The notes: generated by a model not told the origin, from the sequence alone. DNA of 64,000 nucleotides from VYFG01 sp965221795 (GCA_965221795.1 OZ244914.1:1178001-1242000); one strand, 5' to 3'; positions 20,749 to 30,349 are shown, counted from the stretch's first letter. Made by a program: numbers and translations.

Positions 20749-22482
20749 ATGACTGAGCCAAGGCCTATACTTCGGATTGATCTGAAAGACTTGGTCTCTC
20801 CTCCCCATGCCGCCGGGATCCCCCGGACAGGCTGGATTGTGTTTGTAGGGCTGGTGGTGGTATGCCTGCTCGCTATGTTCTCTCAATTGATATCGGTCCA
20901 CAACCTGCCGATCACGGCATCCTATTCAGATGTCTCAGAGGTCGCAACCCTAATGCCTTCATCGGACGAGGCCACAGTGTCCGATCCATCTGTCCCGGAA
21001 ACAGCCGATCAGCTGTCCCTCAATACTGACCCAACTGCCTTGCTTTCCACGGCTGTTCTGACTCCACCCATCCCAATCACGGTCCAATCGGAACCCCAAA
21101 CGCCACACTTGCCGCAACGCCCCGCCGCTGCCATCCAGCGCATTCCTGATGCCGCGAATTCGTTAGCCGCCCCTGCCACAATGGAGGAGTCCGACCCGAG
21201 AATCGCTGCACATATTTCCCCCAGCAAGCTGCAGTTGGCCAGTATTGCGCCGATCCTATTGCCGGAATCCCCTCCGGCATTGACCGAGCTGTTGCAAGGG
21301 GAGCCTGCCGAACCAGAGACACCACCTGACCCTTTGGTAGCCGCATTGCATCAGGGAGACTGGATCAGCGAGACCGTACGCAAGAAAGATACCCTCACGC
21401 ACATCATGGATCGTCTTGGCTTTGGCGTTCGAGAAGCCCTGGCCTTGGTCAAACTGGAGAACGCTTCTGTTCTCAATGTGCTCCATCCGGGGCAGAAAAT
21501 ACAGGTCACCACAACCTCTGACGAGAGCGACAACCCCCGTCTTGAGAAGCTGAAACTGCAGTTGGATGTCTATGAAACACTCTTGGTACGTCGTCTAGAC
21601 GGCACGTATGTCGCCGATATTGTCAAGCGCGAGCCGGAAATACGGCACCGGACTGCAGGGGCAATCATCCAAGGCAGCTTACTTAAGTCTGCTCGGCACT
21701 CCAACATACCCAAAGGTATTCTCTATTCCTTGGCCAACATCATGGGCTGGCAGGTTGATATGGCCAGAGACATCCGGAACGGAGATGAGTTCCGGATTGT
21801 CTATGAGGAACACTATCTGGACGGCAAGCGGATTGATTATGGACAGATTGTAGCCGCAGAGTTAATCGCCAATGGGCGCCGATTCCGGGCAATCCGCCAC
21901 CTGGAGGAAAATGGCAGCATCATCTACTACACCCCGGAAGGCGAAGGCACGCAGAGTTCATTTCTGCGCTCTCCGATCAAGTTCGCCCGGGTAACCTCAA
22001 ATTTCAGCAAGCGGCGCCTTCATCCGATCAAAAAAGTCTGGCAACCCCACAATGGGGTGGATTATGGCGCTCCCATGAATACTCCCGTTCGCTCTACTGG
22101 AGATGGCAAGGTCATTTTTGCCGGTGTGAAAAACGGCTATGGCAAGACAGTAATTCTTCGTCATGGAATCCGGTTCAAAACCTTGTACGCGCACCTCAAC
22201 CGCTTCCACAAGGATATCAGAACCGGCAACCGCGTCCAACAAGGCGACATCATCGGCTATGTCGGCAAAACCGGTTGGGCGACGGGGCCACACCTGCACT
22301 ATGAGTTTCGCGTCAACGATCGCCACATGAATCCTCTGACCGTGGAACTGCCAACATCTTCTCCAATTGACCTGCAATACCGCGATGATTTCATCCGGGA
22401 AGCGAAAATCCTGATGTCCAAGCTGGAAAGGATCGACCTGCAAAACACCGGTACGGTCCGGACCGCGCAAAAACAACTCTGA
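20749..22482 (+). CDS. M23 murein endopeptidase, OapA/MepM type
   Basis: Peptidoglycan hydrolase that cuts stem-peptide cross-links during wall growth. 577 residues: a cytoplasmic N-terminus, one membrane anchor (about residues 29-47), a low-complexity Pro/Ser/Thr linker to about residue 190, an OapA/LysM-like region (KKDTLTHIMDRLGF, VLHPGQKIQV), and a C-terminal LytM domain with HNGVDYGAP and HLHYEF, which carry the zinc ligands. All ligands are present, so it is likely active. It precedes anmK by 69 bp, probably one operon, linking wall turnover and recycling. Confidence 0.9.
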   Translation: MTEPRPILRIDLKDLVSPPHAAGIPRTGWIVFVGLVVVCLLAMFSQLISVHNLPITASYSDVSEVATLMPSSDEATVSDPSVPETADQLSLNTDPTALLSTAVLTPPIPITVQSEPQTPHLPQRPAAAIQRIPDAANSLAAPATMEESDPRIAAHISPSKLQLASIAPILLPESPPALTELLQGEPAEPETPPDPLVAALHQGDWISETVRKKDTLTHIMDRLGFGVREALALVKLENASVLNVLHPGQKIQVTTTSDESDNPRLEKLKLQLDVYETLLVRRLDGTYVADIVKREPEIRHRTAGAIIQGSLLKSARHSNIPKGILYSLANIMGWQVDMARDIRNGDEFRIVYEEHYLDGKRIDYGQIVAAELIANGRRFRAIRHLEENGSIIYYTPEGEGTQSSFLRSPIKFARVTSNFSKRRLHPIKKVWQPHNGVDYGAPMNTPVRSTGDGKVIFAGVKNGYGKTVILRHGIRFKTLYAHLNRFHKDIRTGNRVQQGDIIGYVGKTGWATGPHLHYEFRVNDRHMNPLTVELPTSSPIDLQYRDDFIREAKILMSKLERIDLQNTGTVRTAQKQL

Positions 22483-22551
22483 TTCCGATTTCCCATTCGG
22501 AATCCCTCCCCACTGCCCAGATCTGTCGTCCGCACCCTGTCAGCAGCGAAC

Positions 22552-23646
22552 ATGACGCTTACCATCGGCATTATGTCCGGCACCAGTGTGGATGCCATTG
22601 ATGCCGCCCTGCTTGCAGTCGACACTGATGTCCCTCCGGTTCTAAAGGGGACCGCTTCCCGCCCTTTCCCAGTTGACATCCAGCGTGCCATCCTGGGCTT
22701 AATGACGCCCGGGGGAAATGAAATCGAACAATCCGGCCGGCTTCATGCAAAGCTGGGTGAACTGTATGCGGACGTGGCCAGAGAACTGGTGCAACGAGCA
22801 GCACCGAAACCGGTGTCTGTGATCGGATGTCATGGACAAACCATACGCCATCGGCCGGATGGGCCTTACCCATTCACCCTGCAACTGGGAAGTGGTGCCG
22901 TGATCGCCAACCGAACCGGAATTCCCGCTGTGACAGACTTTCGGAGTGCCGATATGGCCAGTGGTGGACAAGGCGCACCCTTCGCACCATTCTTCCATCG
23001 GGTTGTATTTTCCGGTTCTGTAGGCTGTCGGGCAATCATCAATCTGGGAGGCATTGCCAACATCACCTTGTTGCCGGGAGAGCAGTCCCAACCGGTCATC
23101 GGGTTTGATACCGGACCGGCCAACTGCCTGATGGACGGGTGGGTACAACGCCACCTTGGCGAGCCATTTGATGAGTCCGGCAATTGGGCCAGTCAGGGTT
23201 CGTACCACCCTCTGTTGCTGGAACACATGTTGGCCGACCCCTATTTCGCCAAACCGCCGCCCAAAAGTACTGGCAGAGAATATTTTACCCCCGAGTGGCT
23301 GGAGAAAGCCCTATGGCAATGCGGGGTGACCGTTGCCCCCGAAGATGTCCAGGCGACCCTTGCCATGCTGGTGGCAAGAACCATCTCGGACCAACTACCC
23401 GCAGCCGTGACCGAGATTTACCTTTGTGGTGGCGGGACCGCCAACCTACATCTAGGGAAACTGATTGAGAAAGTAAGTGGACTTCCAGTCTGTGACACTT
23501 CCATTCTGGGGTTCCCTCCTCAGTGGATTGAGGCCGCAGCATTCGGCTGGATGGCATGGGCCACCCTCAACCGGTCTCCCAGTACGCTGCCATCCGTAAC
23601 AGGGGCCCGGAATCCGACGATTGCCGGGGCCATCTACTTTCCCTGA
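22552..23646 (+). CDS. anmK: Anhydro-N-acetylmuramic acid kinase
   Basis: Phosphorylates anhydroMurNAc, a wall-recycling product, to MurNAc-6-phosphate. 364 residues. The N-terminal phosphate loop GIMSGTSVDAIDAAL and the INLGGIANIT and FDTGPANCLMD motifs are diagnostic of the family; the C-terminal LCGGGTANLHL loop is also present. Standard position after tyrS and an M23 peptidase. No defect seen. Confidence 0.95.
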   Translation: MTLTIGIMSGTSVDAIDAALLAVDTDVPPVLKGTASRPFPVDIQRAILGLMTPGGNEIEQSGRLHAKLGELYADVARELVQRAAPKPVSVIGCHGQTIRHRPDGPYPFTLQLGSGAVIANRTGIPAVTDFRSADMASGGQGAPFAPFFHRVVFSGSVGCRAIINLGGIANITLLPGEQSQPVIGFDTGPANCLMDGWVQRHLGEPFDESGNWASQGSYHPLLLEHMLADPYFAKPPPKSTGREYFTPEWLEKALWQCGVTVAPEDVQATLAMLVARTISDQLPAAVTEIYLCGGGTANLHLGKLIEKVSGLPVCDTSILGFPPQWIEAAAFGWMAWATLNRSPSTLPSVTGARNPTIAGAIYFP

Positions 23647-23668
23647 TTGGACTTCCCTTCCCAAGACT

Positions 23669-23700
23669 ATTTCACGCTAGTCGGAAGCGATTGAATGGTC
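23669..23700 (+). repeat. Left copy of a 32-bp inverted repeat
   Basis: This 32-bp sequence (starting ATTTCACGCTAG) recurs in inverted orientation at 26021-26052 with one mismatch. The pair encloses the whole accessory patch of 23.7-26.0 kb. I found no target duplication outside the pair and could not assign it to an IS family. Confidence 0.8.
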
Positions 23701-23753
23701 GACTGCGTGCGATCGGGCTGACTTTTTTGCTGCGATGGTCTATCGTGCAGGCC

Positions 23754-24286
23754 ATGACCGAGGATTTTGACCCATCCGCAGTGCCGGTCCGGGAGGTGGA
23801 GGTGCGTCCGGTACGGACGGACGAGCACCGGCGTTGGGACGCGCGCTGATGGACCGGCATCATTCCCTCGGATTCAAGCAGTTCGCAGGCCGCGGCCTGC
23901 GGCAGATTGCGGTTTGGCAGGGCCATTGGCTGACGCTGCTGAGCGGGCACCGCTCGGTACCGTTCCGTCGACTGCATCGGATTGGCAACCAAACGCGGTT
24001 CCTGGTGCTGCCGGCGGCGTCGGGGATTGCGAATCGGGCGTCGCGAATACTGGGGCAGAGCCTTCAGCGGCGGTCCGGGGACTGGTGGGCGCGGCACGGG
24101 CACCGGCTGGATTTGGCGGAGGCGTGCGCTGGCGAAGTGGGCCGGTTGGTCGGGCCGGTAGTACAGGAAGAGCTGCGGGCACTGGGTGCCTGGCGTGACC
24201 CGGACTCGGGGCGCTGGGTGACGCCGGCGACCCCTTCGAGACCGTCCCCCACGAGCGCCTCGACGTGCGCACCGGCGACGCCTTGA
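23754..24286 (+). pseudogene. DUF4338 (DruA-like) gene remnant, frameshifted
   Basis: DUF4338 proteins occur beside transposases and as DruA of the Druantia defence system. The piece starting at ATG 23754 ends EVRPVRTDEHRRWDA; the sequence then continues in another frame as LMDRHHSLGFKQFAGRGLR and ..RFLVLPAASGIANRASRILG, the typical middle of the family. The shift is at about 23848 and would be repaired by losing two bases. The C-terminal catalytic-looking part of intact proteins is missing after about 24200. High GC compared with the neighbours. Not functional. Confidence 0.6.
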
Positions 24287-24500
24287 CCGAGACCGCCTAT
24301 GGGATCACCTCCAGGCCCGCCGACCGGGGCAGAACCCCGCCCGTCACCCACTCCCGGACCCCGTTCCGGATCAGGCCGCCCGGATCGCACCGCGCCTTCC
24401 ATCGGAGTGAAATCACCCTGACCCGACTCCCGCCGTGGTTTCCCTGCTGATCTTTCTGTAGTAGGCTCGGCCGCTGTCAAAGTCAAAGGAGATAGGGGCC
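24287..24500. other. GC-rich spacer
   Basis: No gene recognised; possibly further residue of the DUF4338 gene. Confidence 0.4.
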
Positions 24501-24701
24501 ATGGATAGGGAGATCATGGAAGCCGATTTTGCCGCAACCCTGGAAGGGTTTCGCACGGACATGACCAGGGGTCGCGAAGAGGCGGAGCGACGCGACAAGG
24601 AATCCGTGCACCGCGAAACCCGGTTGATCCTGGTGATAGCCTTGATCGTCGGTGTCGCCCTGACGATCTTCGGTTTTCTCACCGCGGGGTCCACGCCCTG
24701 A
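24501..24701 (+). CDS. Small single-pass membrane protein
   Basis: 66 residues: a charged, helix-forming N-terminal part rich in Glu and Arg (residues 1-41, probably a short coiled coil) and one membrane segment (about 42-61, LILVIALIVGVALTIFGF). A strong ribosome binding site AAAGGAGA lies 8 bases before the ATG, and the coding sequence ends 30 bp before the left end of the second mobile element. No known function. Similar small proteins are common as hypotheticals. The good start signal and clean reading frame make it likely real. Confidence 0.65.
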   Translation: MDREIMEADFAATLEGFRTDMTRGREEAERRDKESVHRETRLILVIALIVGVALTIFGFLTAGSTP

Positions 24702-24906
24702 TCCCTGCACGTCCCGCTCTTCCGGATTTTGGGTAGTGTCTCCGTTTGAAATTGTTTTTGCAGGGTTTTGTCAATGAGATTTCGACGCATCCACCGATGC
24801 GCCCGCAGGTGCCGCCAACATCCAGAAGATGGGCGACAGCGGATTCTGCGATCCGCGACGACAGGGACGGTCCGGACGCCGCCACGCCCGTGTCCGGCAA
24901 GGGCCG

Positions 24907-25580
24907 CTATCGGCATCCCCACATGTTCAGGAAATTGGTGTTGTCCTGGGTTGAACTAAACAGGGGCAAGGTGGTCTTGCGCCCGCACCAGCAGTTGCGG
25001 ACATCCTGTGGGGTCAAGGGGGTGATCGCAAAGCAGCCGGTTGACCCCTGCGTTGGGCCTGAAGCGATGGGGTTGGCCGGTATGGTGTAGGTGCCGCCGG
25101 TCATGAAGCAGCGGCGGGCAAACACCTGCTTCGGAGTAGATCCTACCGAGGACGCAAAAACTTCCACATAATAGTTGGTCTTCGCGGCCAGACCAGATAT
25201 GCTTGAGCTTCCGGTGGACACAGTCCTTAAACCTAAACTGTTGTTCAAGATTCCAATAGAGTTAAGTCCTCCCACTCTTGCATTTGTGCGGGCGTTGTGA
25301 ACATGGGCCAACATAGTGACTGCTTGAGGTGGAGGCGTATCGCCGAGCCGCCCGACGTACTGGTTCCATGTGAGTTGCGGAGTCGTGAAGGTCACGCTGG
25401 TTGTGGATAAGGCCGTGATGGGGACATTCCCAGCATTGACCTGCGTTTGATCCAGGCAAGCCGTGGAACCGTCTCGCCCGCTGCTGGTTACGGTCGTCTG
25501 CGCTGCGGCCGGTACCGCCAGCACTGCAAGCAGAAAGAAGGTTGCTAATTTAGTGGGGGGGATTGACGCAATGGTTTCAT
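24907..25580 (-). CDS. Phase-variable secreted Cys-containing protein, paralog, out of frame
   Basis: Paralog of the gene at 11142-11835. ATG 25580 follows GGAGAAGACA and opens a short frame that reaches seven C (25555-25561); after the tract the protein continues in a different frame with the signal peptide TKLATFFLLAVLAVPAAAQ. With 8 C the frame would join into a 224-residue preprotein; with 7 C it stops at a TAG within three codons. Shared with the paralog: a TACLDQ-like start, RRCFMTGG, and TGCFAI..QDVRNCWC near the end. A TATAAT box lies at 25611-25616. A GTG at 25524 is the only standard start in the main frame but would cut the signal peptide. No known domain; probably exported. Confidence 0.78.
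25555..25561 (-). repeat. C7 tract, equivalent of the C23 switch
   Basis: Seven C on the coding strand at the same position, between start codon and signal peptide, as the 23-C tract of the paralog. The gene is one base short of being in frame. Confidence 0.7.
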
Positions 25581-25641
25581 TGTCTTCTCCGAAGTGAGTG
25601 ATGTTCCGGCATTATACCCTGTTTCCAACGGGTCCATGACG

Positions 25642-26293
25642 GGCCCTTTCGATGAGGTGACCGCAAGCAGGGATTGCTGCCGCGGGTGATTGTCCATTCA
25701 TGGATCGAGTGGACGATACTCGGCTCGCCCGGGAACAGTGGTCAACGATTCCTTGTAATCCCCGTTTGTGATCAGGCTCTCAAGGAAGGGGTTCGGAACG
25801 GGCGATCACGCATCCCGTAGAAGAGCATGATGTCTGGACTAGTCCCTGATGGAGGTTCCTGATGAATGGATTACTCTAAATCCATGAATGCAATCTTCCC
25901 AGTGCATTCCCGGGTGCTCCTGTGCCCACTCGACCTACCGTCCCGCCTCGAAGTGGATGCCGTTGGGGTCGATCGGATTATGGGCATTTCGATCAGGCAA
26001 AGGATAAGTTTGTTTGTCAGGACCATTCAATCGCTTCCGGCTAGCGTGAAATGGTCCTGCTTCCCTTCCAGTCAATACTTGCAATTCGCCTCCGTTGTCC
26101 ATACAGTCCACCTTTATCGGCACCGTACAGGTTCCATGGAGCAGAATGTTCCAGTGAACCCCTCGGATGACCTGAACGCCAGTTCGTATCGCACCATGTA
26201 CCGTTCGTTATACTCCATGACCAACAGTCAGGATAGATGCGGGTTTTACCAACCACCCTTCGTCGCTTCCCGACTTCAGGCTCCGAGATCACT
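25642..26293. other. About 650 bp without a recognised gene
   Basis: Contains the right copy of the 32-bp inverted repeat (26021-26052, separate entry). Open frames here lack recognisable domains. The ridA promoter is expected near the right end. Confidence 0.5.
26021..26052 (-). repeat. Right copy of the 32-bp inverted repeat
   Basis: Inverted copy of 23669-23700 with 31 of 32 bases identical. Confidence 0.8.
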
Positions 26294-26689
26294 ATGACCC
26301 AGCGCAGGATTATCCATACTGACCAAGCGCCCAGTGCCATTGGCACCTATTCCCAAGCTGTCCGGGCCGGGAATACGGTGTACATCTCCGGACAAATCCC
26401 CCTTGATCCGGTGACCATGGAAGCGGATATGGATACGTTTGAAGCAGCGGCAAGAAGGGTCTTCAACAATCTCAGGGCAGTAGCGGAGGCAGCCGGCAGT
26501 TCTCTCGACGACGCGGTAAAAATCAACATTTCCCTCACTGACCTGACAGATTTTGCCAGTGTAAACACCATTATGGCAGAATTCTTTTCCGAACCCTATC
26601 CGGCCAGAGCCGCCGTAGAAGTGGCGGCATTACCCAAAGGGGTACCGATTGAGATTGAGGCGATTCTGGAACTGGACAACGGGACCTGA
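26294..26689 (+). CDS. ridA: RidA-family enamine/imine deaminase
   Basis: Hydrolyses reactive enamines made by PLP enzymes such as threonine dehydratase. 131 residues, a normal length. The N-terminal QAPSAIGTYSQAV, the central GNTVYISGQIPLDP and the C-terminal PARAAVEVAALPKGVPIEIEA, with the Arg that binds the substrate carboxylate, are the family signature. ATG 26294 chosen because it gives the standard N-terminus. It overlaps the start of recG, and in many gammaproteobacteria ridA and recG are similarly close. Confidence 0.94.
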   Translation: MTQRRIIHTDQAPSAIGTYSQAVRAGNTVYISGQIPLDPVTMEADMDTFEAAARRVFNNLRAVAEAAGSSLDDAVKINISLTDLTDFASVNTIMAEFFSEPYPARAAVEVAALPKGVPIEIEAILELDNGT

Positions 26690-28769
26690 CCGGGCAAAAT
26701 TACTGTCATCACAAACTTTTACATCGCTGAAGGGTATTGGCCCGCATCTGGCATCCCGTCTGGAACGGCTGGGAATACGCGAACCTCGCGACCTGTTGTT
26801 CCATCTCCCGATTCGCTATCAGGATCGGACGCGGATTTCTCCGATCAGCACGCTGCAACGAGGACAAGATGCACTTATTCTAGGCCGGATTTCTCTGGTC
26901 CATGTACATCAAGGCCGCCGCCGTAGCTTACTGGTGCAGGTCATGGATACCACCGGTACACTGGCCCTACGCTTCTTTCATTTCAACCAACAACAGCAAA
27001 ACGGCTTTGTCCAAGGCCACTGGATCTCGTGTTTTGGCGAAGTGCGTGCAGGACCGGGGAGCCCAGAGATGATCCATCCAGAGTATCGAATCAGCCCGGA
27101 GCCACCCCCGTCTCCTACCCAACCATCCCTGACCCCGGTATACCCCTTGACCGAGGGCATTGGAGCCCACCGGATCCGAAACCTGATCCAACAGTCCCTA
27201 CAGCTGGGCCATCTTTTCGCGGAAGAGACCATTCCACCGGAAATACGGAAAAAACATGGCCTGTCGAGCACCCGCGAAGCGATCTGCTATCTGCACCAGC
27301 CACCACCGGACGCAGACACTTTGACCCTGGCATCGGGGAAGCATCCAATGCAACGGCGACTGGCACTCGAAGAATTGACCGCTCACCGCCTCGCACTGTT
27401 GCAGATCCGGGAACAAAGACGATTCCAACGGGCACCAACATTTCCCAAATCATCACCCTCGTGGGAAAAACTGGAACACCGATTGGACTTTGCCCTGACG
27501 ACGGCTCAACAACGAGTAGTCGGTGATATTGTTGCTGATCTGGCACAAAAAAAACCGGCACTACGGTTGATCCAAGGAGATGTGGGCTCCGGCAAGACCA
27601 TAGTTGCCGCTGCGGCCGCGTTACATGCCATTGATGCAGGCTATCAGGTGGCCTTGATGGCACCGACCGAGTTGCTCGCAGAACAGCATCGGGACAATTT
27701 CATCCACTGGTTCGATTCCATCGGGATCCCGGTAGGCTGGCTGACCGGCAAGATGAGAGCAGCCACCAGGCGTCAGGCCCTACAGGCCATCGCTTCCGGT
27801 GAAACAGCGATGGTCATTGGTACCCATGCCCTATTTCAAAGAGAGGTGACATTCCATCAGTTGGGATTGATCATTGTCGATGAACAACATCGCTTTGGCG
27901 TGGACCAACGATTGTCCCTTCGCAGCAAAGGGGAAGATGCAATTACCGCACCCCATCAGTTGATTATGAGTGCCACACCGATTCCACGTTCCCTGGCCAT
28001 GATCTTTCTTGCAGATTTTGATATTTCCAGCATTGATGAGTTCCCTCCGGGTCGACAACCGATCAATACCGTGGCAATCCCGGATACCCGCCGGGCAGAA
28101 ATCATGCGCCGGATTCATGTAGTCTGTGCCCAGGGACGACAGGTATACTGGGTCTGCCCACTCATCGAAGAATCAGAAAAGCTCCAGGCACAGGCCGCTA
28201 CGGAAACCTCAAACCTACTGGTATCCCAACTGCCAAACCTGCGTATTGGCCTCGTTCATGGGCGACTGAAATCGCTGGAAAAAGACAGAATCATGCAGGC
28301 CTTCCGGCATGGTGACTATGATCTTCTGGTGGCAACCACGGTCATTGAAGTCGGTGTGGATGTGCCAAATGCCAACCTGATGATCATCGAGAATGCTGAG
28401 CGTCTGGGGCTGGCTCAGTTGCACCAACTGCGGGGACGAGTCGGCAGGGGATCAGAGCAGGCGAACTGTGTCCTGCTGTACAAGCCTCCACTGGGCCATG
28501 CTGCCAGAGAGCGACTGGCATTGCTCCGCGACAGCAATGATGGCTTTGTGATCGCTCAAAAAGACCTGGAACACCGCGGCCCTGGTGAGATTCTCGGAAC
28601 CCGGCAAACGGGGCTGCAACAGATGCGGGTCGCAGATTCATGGCGTGATCGAGACCTGCTTCCCAAAGTGCAGCGACTGGCAGATGACCTGTCCCGATAT
28701 CATCCAGACAGGATCACTCCACTCATCCAAAGCTGGATCAGCCAACCCGACAGCTATGCCAATGTCTGA
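26649..28769 (+). CDS. recG: ATP-dependent DNA helicase RecG
   Basis: Drives branch migration and fork reversal in DNA repair. Up to 706 residues. N-terminal wedge domain with helix-hairpin-helix-like start (SLKGIGPHLASRLERLGI) and OB fold, then the helicase core: Walker A GDVGSGKT, DEQH box in VDEQHRFG, SATPIPR motif III, and the C-terminal QLRGRVGRG motif VI. All are intact. No ATG exists near the expected start: the frame begins with TTG at 26649 or 26655, overlapping ridA, or with CTG near 26709, just before SSQTFTSLKGIG; the true start is uncertain. Its end overlaps ubiA. Confidence 0.95.
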   Translation: MRLRRFWNWTTGPDRAKLLSSQTFTSLKGIGPHLASRLERLGIREPRDLLFHLPIRYQDRTRISPISTLQRGQDALILGRISLVHVHQGRRRSLLVQVMDTTGTLALRFFHFNQQQQNGFVQGHWISCFGEVRAGPGSPEMIHPEYRISPEPPPSPTQPSLTPVYPLTEGIGAHRIRNLIQQSLQLGHLFAEETIPPEIRKKHGLSSTREAICYLHQPPPDADTLTLASGKHPMQRRLALEELTAHRLALLQIREQRRFQRAPTFPKSSPSWEKLEHRLDFALTTAQQRVVGDIVADLAQKKPALRLIQGDVGSGKTIVAAAAALHAIDAGYQVALMAPTELLAEQHRDNFIHWFDSIGIPVGWLTGKMRAATRRQALQAIASGETAMVIGTHALFQREVTFHQLGLIIVDEQHRFGVDQRLSLRSKGEDAITAPHQLIMSATPIPRSLAMIFLADFDISSIDEFPPGRQPINTVAIPDTRRAEIMRRIHVVCAQGRQVYWVCPLIEESEKLQAQAATETSNLLVSQLPNLRIGLVHGRLKSLEKDRIMQAFRHGDYDLLVATTVIEVGVDVPNANLMIIENAERLGLAQLHQLRGRVGRGSEQANCVLLYKPPLGHAARERLALLRDSNDGFVIAQKDLEHRGPGEILGTRQTGLQQMRVADSWRDRDLLPKVQRLADDLSRYHPDRITPLIQSWISQPDSYANV

Positions 28770-29643
28770 TGTACTGCCTGCCAGTCTGCGGCTGATGTGG
28801 CCATACCTACGCCTGGTCCGGCTGGACCGGCCAATCGGAAGCTTTCTATTGCTGTGGCCGACATTATGGGCCCTGTGGTTGGCGGGTGACGGTTCACCAG
28901 AACCAACCATCGTGCTGATTTTCATTGCCGGCACCTTTGTAATGCGGGCCGCGGGCTGCGCGATCAATGATTACGCCGACCGAGATTTCGACGCCCATGT
29001 GCGTCGCACCCGAACCCGCCCGCTGGCAACTGGAGAACTGGACCCTTGGCAGGCACTTGTGACCGGGGGCAGCTTGCTGGTCCTCGCTTTCGCTTTGGTA
29101 TGGCAACTGAACATACAGACGGTTCTGCTCGCGGCCATAGGAGCATTGGTGGCCCTCATTTATCCATTCGTAAAACGATTCACCCATTTGCCACAATTGG
29201 CTCTGGGCATAGCGTTCTCCTGGGGCATTCCGATGGCGCATACCGCTTTGGATCATCCGCTCTCGACAGAAGTCTGGATGTTGTTTCTGGCAAATGTTGC
29301 CTGGATTGTGGCCTATGACACCCAATATGCCATGGCGGACCGGGACGATGATATGCTGGTTGGGGTCAAGTCCACTGCGATTTTATTCGGCAAATGGGAT
29401 AATCTGGCAGTTGGCTTGTTGCATCTGACCGCTCTGGTCATCCTGGGGATTGTCGGGTGGAGGCACTCACTTGGCTGGCACTTCCATCTTGGGTTGCTGG
29501 CGGCTGCCACATTTGCGGTCTACCAGCAGTCCCTTTGCAAGAGCCGGGACCGGGATCGTTGCTTGCAGGCTTTCCGCAACAACAATTGGTTCGGTGCCAT
29601 GGTCTTTGCCGGTATCGTACTGGGATGTCTGGATTCGCCATAG
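28756..29643 (+). CDS. ubiA: 4-hydroxybenzoate polyprenyltransferase
   Basis: Attaches the polyprenyl tail to 4-hydroxybenzoate in ubiquinone synthesis, in the inner membrane. About 295 residues with 8-9 predicted membrane helices. The two Asp-rich magnesium-binding motifs are present: NDYADRDFD (near residue 75) and DTQYAMADRDDD (near 198). ATG 28756, or 28762, starts inside the last codons of recG. Part of the compact ridA-recG-ubiA run. Confidence 0.95.
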   Translation: MPMSDVLPASLRLMWPYLRLVRLDRPIGSFLLLWPTLWALWLAGDGSPEPTIVLIFIAGTFVMRAAGCAINDYADRDFDAHVRRTRTRPLATGELDPWQALVTGGSLLVLAFALVWQLNIQTVLLAAIGALVALIYPFVKRFTHLPQLALGIAFSWGIPMAHTALDHPLSTEVWMLFLANVAWIVAYDTQYAMADRDDDMLVGVKSTAILFGKWDNLAVGLLHLTALVILGIVGWRHSLGWHFHLGLLAAATFAVYQQSLCKSRDRDRCLQAFRNNNWFGAMVFAGIVLGCLDSP

Positions 29644-29692
29644 ACTCGCCAAAAAGATTGTCGACCAGCCCCGATACAGATATCATCCCGAC

Positions 29693-30241
29693 ATGACACT
29701 TGATCGGTCCATTCGATTCTGCAACTCCTGCGGCGAGGGTATTGAGATCACCATTCCGACAGGCGATAACCGGGAGCGGCATACCTGCCCCTCTTGCGGC
29801 AAGATTCAATACCAGAATCCCAAAATCGTCACCGGATGTGTGCCGATCTGGCAAGATCGTATCTTGCTGTGCCGTCGAGCCATTGAGCCCCGTTATGGTT
29901 TGTGGACCGTTCCAGCCGGATTCATGGAGAATCATGAAACCCTGGCCGAAGGGGCCATACGGGAGACTCTGGAAGAAGCCTGTGCCCCCGTCAATGACCT
30001 CCAACCTTATGGGATCTACAACCTCCCAACCATCAGTCAGGTATACGTGATGTTCCTCGGCACTCTTCTTCAGCAAGACCAGTTTGATGCGGGGGTCGAA
30101 AGCCTGGAGGTGCGCTTATTCCGGGAAGATGAAATTCCATGGCAAGAGGTCGCTTTCAAGGTAGTGGAAACCACGCTGAAAAGATATCTTGATGACCGCA
30201 AAAAAAACCAGTTCCCATTCCTCATGGAAAACCTGATTTGA
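29693..30241 (+). CDS. NUDIX hydrolase with N-terminal zinc ribbon
   Basis: 182 residues. Residues about 7-40 form a zinc ribbon (CNSC and CPSC pairs) and the rest is a NUDIX fold with the box GFMENHETLAEGAIRETLEE followed by ACA, where the usual Gly near the end of the box is Cys. The catalytic REXXEE core is intact, so pyrophosphatase activity on a nucleoside-diphosphate compound is likely; the substrate is unknown. The zinc ribbon plus NUDIX layout resembles NudC-like and NADH-type family members, but the NudC SQPWPFPxS motif is absent. Confidence 0.85.
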   Translation: MTLDRSIRFCNSCGEGIEITIPTGDNRERHTCPSCGKIQYQNPKIVTGCVPIWQDRILLCRRAIEPRYGLWTVPAGFMENHETLAEGAIRETLEEACAPVNDLQPYGIYNLPTISQVYVMFLGTLLQQDQFDAGVESLEVRLFREDEIPWQEVAFKVVETTLKRYLDDRKKNQFPFLMENLI

Positions 30242-30349
30242 AGCAAAAAAATTTCCACCCGTGTACGGTGACTCCATTTTCATGCACGCTAACTGTTTGA
30301 TCCTGCAATAACTTAAATTCCCATTTCCTGTTATCCGACTGCGCAAGAG
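30242..30349. other. Spacer before the DnaA-box region
   Basis: No gene seen. Confidence 0.5.

Larger units (their letters stand above)
24732..25641 (-). mobile_element. Second element of the 0.9-kb phase-variable family
   Basis: The left end GGTAGTGTCTCCGTTTGAA (24732-24750) matches the left end of the element at 11069 at 17 of 19 positions. Distances agree between copies: gene stop to end about 175 bp here and 160 bp there; gene start to the other end about 60 and 73 bp. The other end here, at about 25622-25641, is only a weak match (13 of 20), so it looks decayed, and I found no 8-bp duplication. The boundary at 25641 is approximate. Confidence 0.6.
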
